From: Labrys wisconsinensis
GTDB lineage: Bacteria; Pseudomonadota; Alphaproteobacteria; Rhizobiales; Labraceae
Direction of reading: 5' to 3'
NCBI RefSeq assembly: GCF_030814995.1
Contig: NZ_JAUSVX010000011.1
Coordinates: forward strand, 124,001 to 188,000
Length of the DNA stretch: 64,000 nucleotides
The translations under genes were made by a program, and so were the position numbers. The notes below the pieces were generated by a model. The model saw nothing but the letters and a program-made list of their open reading frames with translations, ran no database searches and was not told where the DNA came from. Numbering within the stretch: the stretch's first letter is position 1; each line of letters begins with the position of its first letter. Shown here in pieces: positions 60,336-64,000 of this stretch.

Positions 60336-61407
60336 GGCGTCAACCCCGGCGTCGAGGCCCGGGACGAGCAGAGCTGGCGTTGGACCGGCACGGGCCGCCA
60401 TGTCGGCGAGGAGGTCCAGGCCGTGCGCCATGCCGTCGGCCTGGTGGACATGACGCCGATGACGAAGTTCGAGGTGATGGGGCCGGGCGCCGAGGCCTGG
60501 CTCGACCGCATCCTTGCCAACCGCCTGCCCAAGGCCGGCCGCGTCGGCCTCGGCCATCACCTGACGGCGAGGGTCGGCGTCCAGGCCGAATATGTCGTCG
60601 CCCGGCTGGACCACGCGCTATTCTACCTGATCTCGACGCCGCGGGCCGAACGCTGGAATTTCGACGACCTTACCAGGCTCCTGCCCGGCGATGGGAGCGT
60701 GCAGCTGCGCAACGTCACCAACGACCGGGGCCGCTTCACCGTCGTCGGCCCGAATGCCCGCGCCGTGCTGCAACCGCTGACGGAGCTGGACCTCGCGAAT
60801 GCCGCCTTCCCCTGGTTCGGCGTCCGCTCGGGCACGGTGGGGCTCGCCAGCGACGTCCGCTGCTGCGCGTCAATTATGAAGGGGAGCTCGGGTGGGAGCT
60901 CTATCATCCCCTGTGCCATCGGCGTCACCTGCTCGACGCCCTCATGGCCTCGGGGAGGCGCACGGCCTCAGGCTGGTCGGCCTGCAGGCGCTGGAATCGC
61001 TGCGGCTCGAAAAATCCTATCGCGCGATGTACCGGGGCATGAACCCGGAGCTCAGCGCCTGGGAAAGCGGCCTCGACCGGTTCATCCGTCTCGACAAGGG
61101 CGATTTCATCGGCCGGCAGGCAATGCTCGACCAGAAGGCCGCCTGCATCGCCCGCCGCTCCATCACCCTGGCGATCGAGACCGACGGCGCCAGTGCGCTG
61201 ATCCACGAGGGCGTTTATCTCGTCGGCCGGATCACCTCGGGTGGCTATTCCTACGCGTTCGGCCACGACATCGCGCTGGCGCTGCTGCCGCCCGACCTGA
61301 CGGCACCCGGCACCGAACTGGCGGTGCCGATCCTCGGCGAACGCCGCAAGGCGCGCGTCGTCGCGGACTCGCCCTACGATCCGGACGCCGCGCGGAGCCG
61401 GAAGTGA
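60336..61407 (+). pseudogene. Dimethylglycine dehydrogenase-like GcvT domain, two frameshifts
   Basis: Three frames are needed to read it. Frame one covers DEQSWRWTGTGRHVGEEVQAVRHAVGL to GLASDVR (to ~60860). Frame two covers LLRVNYEGELGWELYHPL to LLDALMA (to ~60955). Frame three covers GLRLVGLQALESLRLEKSYRAMYRGM to the TGA at 61407. At 60860/61 a C and at 60955/56 a G appear to be missing. The parts match, in order, the folate-binding domain of dimethylglycine/sarcosine dehydrogenases (also GcvT-like). The FAD domain that should precede it is absent. The start is approximate. Confidence 0.8.
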
Positions 61408-61455
61408 GGTTCCCCGATCGGACTCGAAGGAGGATAGAGGCTCGACGATCATAAA

Positions 61456-61525
61456 TGATCTCTGAGGGATCACTAATCATTCTTGAAACCGGCAAATGCA
61501 TCGGATAATGATAGGCGACTATCGT
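61456..61525. promoter_or_regulatory. Inverted repeats upstream of XRE regulator
   Basis: TGATC-N7-GATCA at 61456-61472, and ATGATAG-GCGA-CTATCGT at 61508-61525 (6 of 7 pair). They lie in the ~140 bp between the pseudogene stop and the XRE start (61551) and are A+T-rich. Likely operator sites for the adjacent XRE protein. Confidence 0.4.
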
Positions 61526-61550
61526 CGATCCGAGTCCTGGTGGGCATGCC

Positions 61551-61850
61551 GTGATCACCGCCGCGCAACTTCGCGCAGCCCGCGCCTTCCTGGGCATCGA
61601 CCAGCGTGAGCTGGCGTCTCTTTCGGGCCTGTCGGTCCCGACCATCCGGCGCATGGAGGCCAGCGACGGCGTCATCCGCGGCAATGTCGATTCGCTGATG
61701 AAGCTGGTCGGTGCCCTGGACGCGGCCGGCATCGAGCTGATCGGCGACGGCGCCGTCAGCGAGGGCGGCGGCCGCGGTATCCGGTTCAAGGAGATGCGCG
61801 TCGCCGCGCCGCCGCAGAGGGCGCCCCGCACGCCGGAAGCCGAGGGGTGA
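61551..61850 (+). CDS. XRE family transcriptional regulator
   Basis: 99 residues from GTG 61551. The helix-turn-helix is AAQLRAARAFLGIDQRELASLSGLSVPTIRRMEASDG. The C-terminus is short and Pro-rich. It is four bases from the hyfB-like gene on the same strand, so it may be the local regulator of that operon. The ribosome site is weak (GTGGG). Confidence 0.82.
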   Translation: MITAAQLRAARAFLGIDQRELASLSGLSVPTIRRMEASDGVIRGNVDSLMKLVGALDAAGIELIGDGAVSEGGGRGIRFKEMRVAAPPQRAPRTPEAEG

Positions 61851-61854
61851 GGCC

Positions 61855-63855
61855 ATGCCCGTCGCCGCTTCCTCGTGGTGCGTCGCGTGCCTGCTCGGCC
61901 TCGCCGTCCTGGCGGCGATCGGCGGCCGCGGTCGGGCGGGGGGCTGGGTCTACGGCGCCACGCTGGTGGTGAGCGTCGCGGCGCTCGTCGCCGCCGGCAT
62001 GGGCCTTGCCCGCGAGCCGACGACCGTGACGCTGCCGCTCGGCCTGCCCTGGATCGGGGCGCATCTGCGCATCGACGCCCTGGCCGCCTTCTTCCTTCTC
62101 GTCGTCAATCTCGGCGGCGCCGCCGCCAGCCTCTACGGCATCGGCCATGGCCGGCACGAACCCGAGCCGCAGCGCGTGCTGCCGTTCTTTCCCGCCTTCC
62201 TCGCCGGCATGAACCTGGTGCTGCTGGCGGACGACGCCTTCACCTTCCTGCTCTCCTGGGAGCTGATGTCACTGGCGTCCTGGGCGCTGGTCATGGCGCA
62301 TCACCGCGAGGCGGCGAACGTCCGCGCCGGCTATGTCTATATCCTGATGGCGAGCTTCGGCACGCTGACGCTGCTGCTCGCCTTCGGCCTGCTCGCCGGG
62401 GCGGACGGGGCCTATGCGTTCGCGGCCATCCGCACGCACGGCCTGCCGCCGGTGTCGGCCGCCCTCGTCCTCGGGCTCGCCCTTATCGGCACGGGTTCGA
62501 AGGCGGGGCTCGTGCCGCTGCATGTCTGGCTGCCGCTGGCCCATCCGGCGGCGCCGAGCCATGTCTCGGCGCTGATGAGCGGCGTGATGACCAAGGTCGC
62601 GGTCTACGGCTTCGCGCGCATCGCCTTCGACCTGCTCGGGCCGCCGGCCTGGTGGTGGGGCGTGCCGGTCCTGGCGGTCGGCGGGGGGACCGCGGCGCTC
62701 GGCGTGCTGCAGGCGCTGATGCAGAACGACCTCAAGCGCGTGCTGGCCTACAGCACGATCGAGAATATCGGCCTCATCTTCGTCGGGCTCGGGCTGGCGC
62801 TCGCCTTCAAGGCCAACGGCCTGCCCGCGGCGGCGGCCCTCGGCATGACCGCCGCCCTCTTCCACGTCTTCAACCATGCCCTGTTCAAGAGCGCCCTGTT
62901 CTTCGGCGCCGGCGCCGTGCTGACGGCGACCGGCGAGCGGCGGATGGAGCACCTCGGCGGCCTCATCCACCGCATGCCGGCCACCAGCGTCCTGGTCCTG
63001 GTCGCCTGCGCCGCGATCTCAGCGCTGCCGCCGCTCAACGGCTTCGCCTCGGAATGGCTCGCCCTGCAGGCGATCCTGCTCAGCCCGCAATTGCCGCAAT
63101 GGGGGCTGAAGCTGCTCGTCCCCGCCACCGGCGCGCTGCTCGCCCTGTCCACCGCGCTGGCGGCGGCCTGCTTCGTGCGGGTCTACGGCATCGTCTTCCT
63201 CGGCCGGCCGCGGACGGTGGCGGCGGAGCGGGCCGTGGAGGTCGACCGCTGGTCCCTCGGCGCGATGGGCCTGCTGCTCGCCCTCTGCCTGCTCGCCGGA
63301 CTGCTGCCGGGGCTGGCGATCGATGGCATCGCGCCGGCGGTGCAGAGCGTCATCGGCGCCCGCATGCCGGCCCAGGCGAGCATCGACTGGCTGTCGATCG
63401 TGCCCGTCGCCGAGAGCCGCAGCTCCTATAACGGCCTGCTCGTCTTCTGCTTCATCGCTGCCTCCGCCTCGCTCGGCGCGCTCGCCATCCACCGGCTGGC
63501 CTCGCGGGCGGTGCGCCGGGCGCCGGCCTGGGACTGCGGCTTTCCCGATCCGAGCTCCGCGACCCAGTATACCGCCGACAGCTTCGCCCAGCCGGTCCGC
63601 CGCGTCTTCGGCACCTTCGTCTTCCGCGCCAGCGAACATGTCGCGATGCCGCCGCCGGGGTCTCTCGCCCCCGCCCGCTTCGAGGTCAGGCTGCACGACT
63701 TCGCCTGGGAGCTGATCTACACGCCGATCGCGCGGATGGTCTCGCGGATCGCCGACCGGCTCAACCGGCTGCAGTTCCTGACCATCCGCCAATATCTCAG
63801 CCTGGTCTTCGCCGCGCTGGTGCTGCTCCTCCTGGGGCTCGCGCTATGGCCCTGA
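61855..63855 (+). CDS. Hydrogenase-4 component B-like proton-pumping subunit (HyfB/NuoL type)
   Basis: 666 residues, membrane protein of the Mrp/NuoL/HyfB antiporter fold. The conserved Glu in LLSWELMSLASW, the Lys in GSKAGLVPLHVWLPLAHP, and the His in FHVFNHALFKSALFFGAGAV are the proton-path residues. The long C-terminal extension matches HyfB. It belongs to a formate hydrogenlyase/energy-converting hydrogenase-type membrane complex. The next gene overlaps it by 10 bp. No catalytic hydrogenase subunit is seen in the window. Confidence 0.9.
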   Translation: MPVAASSWCVACLLGLAVLAAIGGRGRAGGWVYGATLVVSVAALVAAGMGLAREPTTVTLPLGLPWIGAHLRIDALAAFFLLVVNLGGAAASLYGIGHGRHEPEPQRVLPFFPAFLAGMNLVLLADDAFTFLLSWELMSLASWALVMAHHREAANVRAGYVYILMASFGTLTLLLAFGLLAGADGAYAFAAIRTHGLPPVSAALVLGLALIGTGSKAGLVPLHVWLPLAHPAAPSHVSALMSGVMTKVAVYGFARIAFDLLGPPAWWWGVPVLAVGGGTAALGVLQALMQNDLKRVLAYSTIENIGLIFVGLGLALAFKANGLPAAAALGMTAALFHVFNHALFKSALFFGAGAVLTATGERRMEHLGGLIHRMPATSVLVLVACAAISALPPLNGFASEWLALQAILLSPQLPQWGLKLLVPATGALLALSTALAAACFVRVYGIVFLGRPRTVAAERAVEVDRWSLGAMGLLLALCLLAGLLPGLAIDGIAPAVQSVIGARMPAQASIDWLSIVPVAESRSSYNGLLVFCFIAASASLGALAIHRLASRAVRRAPAWDCGFPDPSSATQYTADSFAQPVRRVFGTFVFRASEHVAMPPPGSLAPARFEVRLHDFAWELIYTPIARMVSRIADRLNRLQFLTIRQYLSLVFAALVLLLLGLALWP

Positions 63856-64000
63856 TCCCCTCTCTCGCCGTCCAAGGCGTCCAGATGCTGCTGGTGCTGG
63901 CGCTGGCGCCGCTCCTCACCGGCTTCGTGCGCAAGGTGAAGGCGCGCCTCCTGCGCCGGCGCGGACCTGGCCTCGTCCAGCCCTACCGCGATCTCTGGCG
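63846..64000 (+). CDS. HyfC/NuoH-like membrane subunit (5' part only)
   Basis: From ATG 63846 the frame reads SLAVQGVQMLLVLALAPLLTGFVRKVKARLLRRRGPGLVQPYRDLW to the window edge. This is the NuoH/HyfC/HycD start: one helix and the RRGP-LVQPYRDL quinone-loop-like motif. It overlaps the hyfB-like stop by 10 bp, so the two are coupled. The rest of the gene is outside. Confidence 0.85.
   Translation, partial: MALIPSLAVQGVQMLLVLALAPLLTGFVRKVKARLLRRRGPGLVQPYRDLW

Noticed and set aside
1-64000. CRISPR arrays, tRNA or rRNA genes, transposases, integrases
   Set aside because: I saw no regularly spaced repeats, no cloverleaf-like sequences and no recombinase motifs.

Overview
The window looks like accessory chromosome of a high-GC, heterotrophic alphaproteobacterium. 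Hyphomicrobiales (Rhizobiales) is my best guess, from the dense importer/amidase/short-chain dehydrogenase content, the C-rich dispersed repeats, the long 'GTCATGGCCGG' hairpin, a Rhizobiales-like groEL scrap and the tight ATGA-type overlaps. The genus is not determinable by eye. No rRNA, tRNA, CRISPR array, insertion sequence or phage gene was seen.

Layout. (1) 1-11.5 kb: regulator/enzyme pairs. These are an NmrA-like reductase edge fragment with an AraC regulator, a zinc-free alcohol dehydrogenase with a LysR regulator, two tandem paralogous 14-helix MFS pumps with a LysR regulator, and an amidase with a TetR regulator and two clear operator repeats. A 77-bp repeat occurs twice here, each time between convergent gene ends. 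(2) 11-12.6 kb: a P-loop kinase, a histidine phosphatase and a decayed higBA toxin-antitoxin locus. (3) 12.6-26.3 kb: a run of minus-strand genes. It has a polyamine-type ABC importer (two ATPases, two permeases, a Tat-exported binding protein), two SDRs, an imidase/polysaccharide-deacetylase-type hydrolase, a CobW-type metal GTPase with a small CxxC partner, a binding-protein paralogue without signal peptide, an amidase, and a TetR/SDR pair. A divergent GntR regulator with two winged-helix domains sits upstream at 26.9 kb. (4) 28-38.5 kb: amino acid permease plus class III aminotransferase with LysR; class I aminotransferase; LysR; phosphodiesterase plus Tat-exported UgpB-like binding protein plus DadA-type oxidase. 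(5) 38.5-42.3 kb: a GH3 glycosidase and a class I/MocR-type aminotransferase with a strong palindrome upstream. (6) 42.4-57.1 kb: a ureide/cyclic-amide catabolic block (M20 hydrolase, ureidoglycine-aminohydrolase-like bicupin, RidA, dihydropyrimidinase, TenA_E, BtpA), a divergent PfkB sugar kinase, a LacI-ribose-type ABC importer-phosphotriesterase-family operon, and a divergent AtzH-like plus two-amidase operon. (7) 57.2-61.4 kb: DoxX, SDR, AraC, YbaK-type deacylase, and two gene remnants (a groEL scrap and a twice-frameshifted dimethylglycine-dehydrogenase-type GcvT domain). (8) 61.5-64 kb: an XRE regulator and the start of a hydrogenase-4-like (hyfB, hyfC) operon that runs off the window.

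How it may work together. The two large blocks (3 and 6) each pair dedicated importers with metal-dependent hydrolases that open cyclic amides or imides and with amidase-signature enzymes that could finish the job. My inference is that this is a nitrogen/carbon scavenging island for cyclic imides, ureides and perhaps N-ribosylated heterocycles. The chemistry is inferred from families and gene order only.
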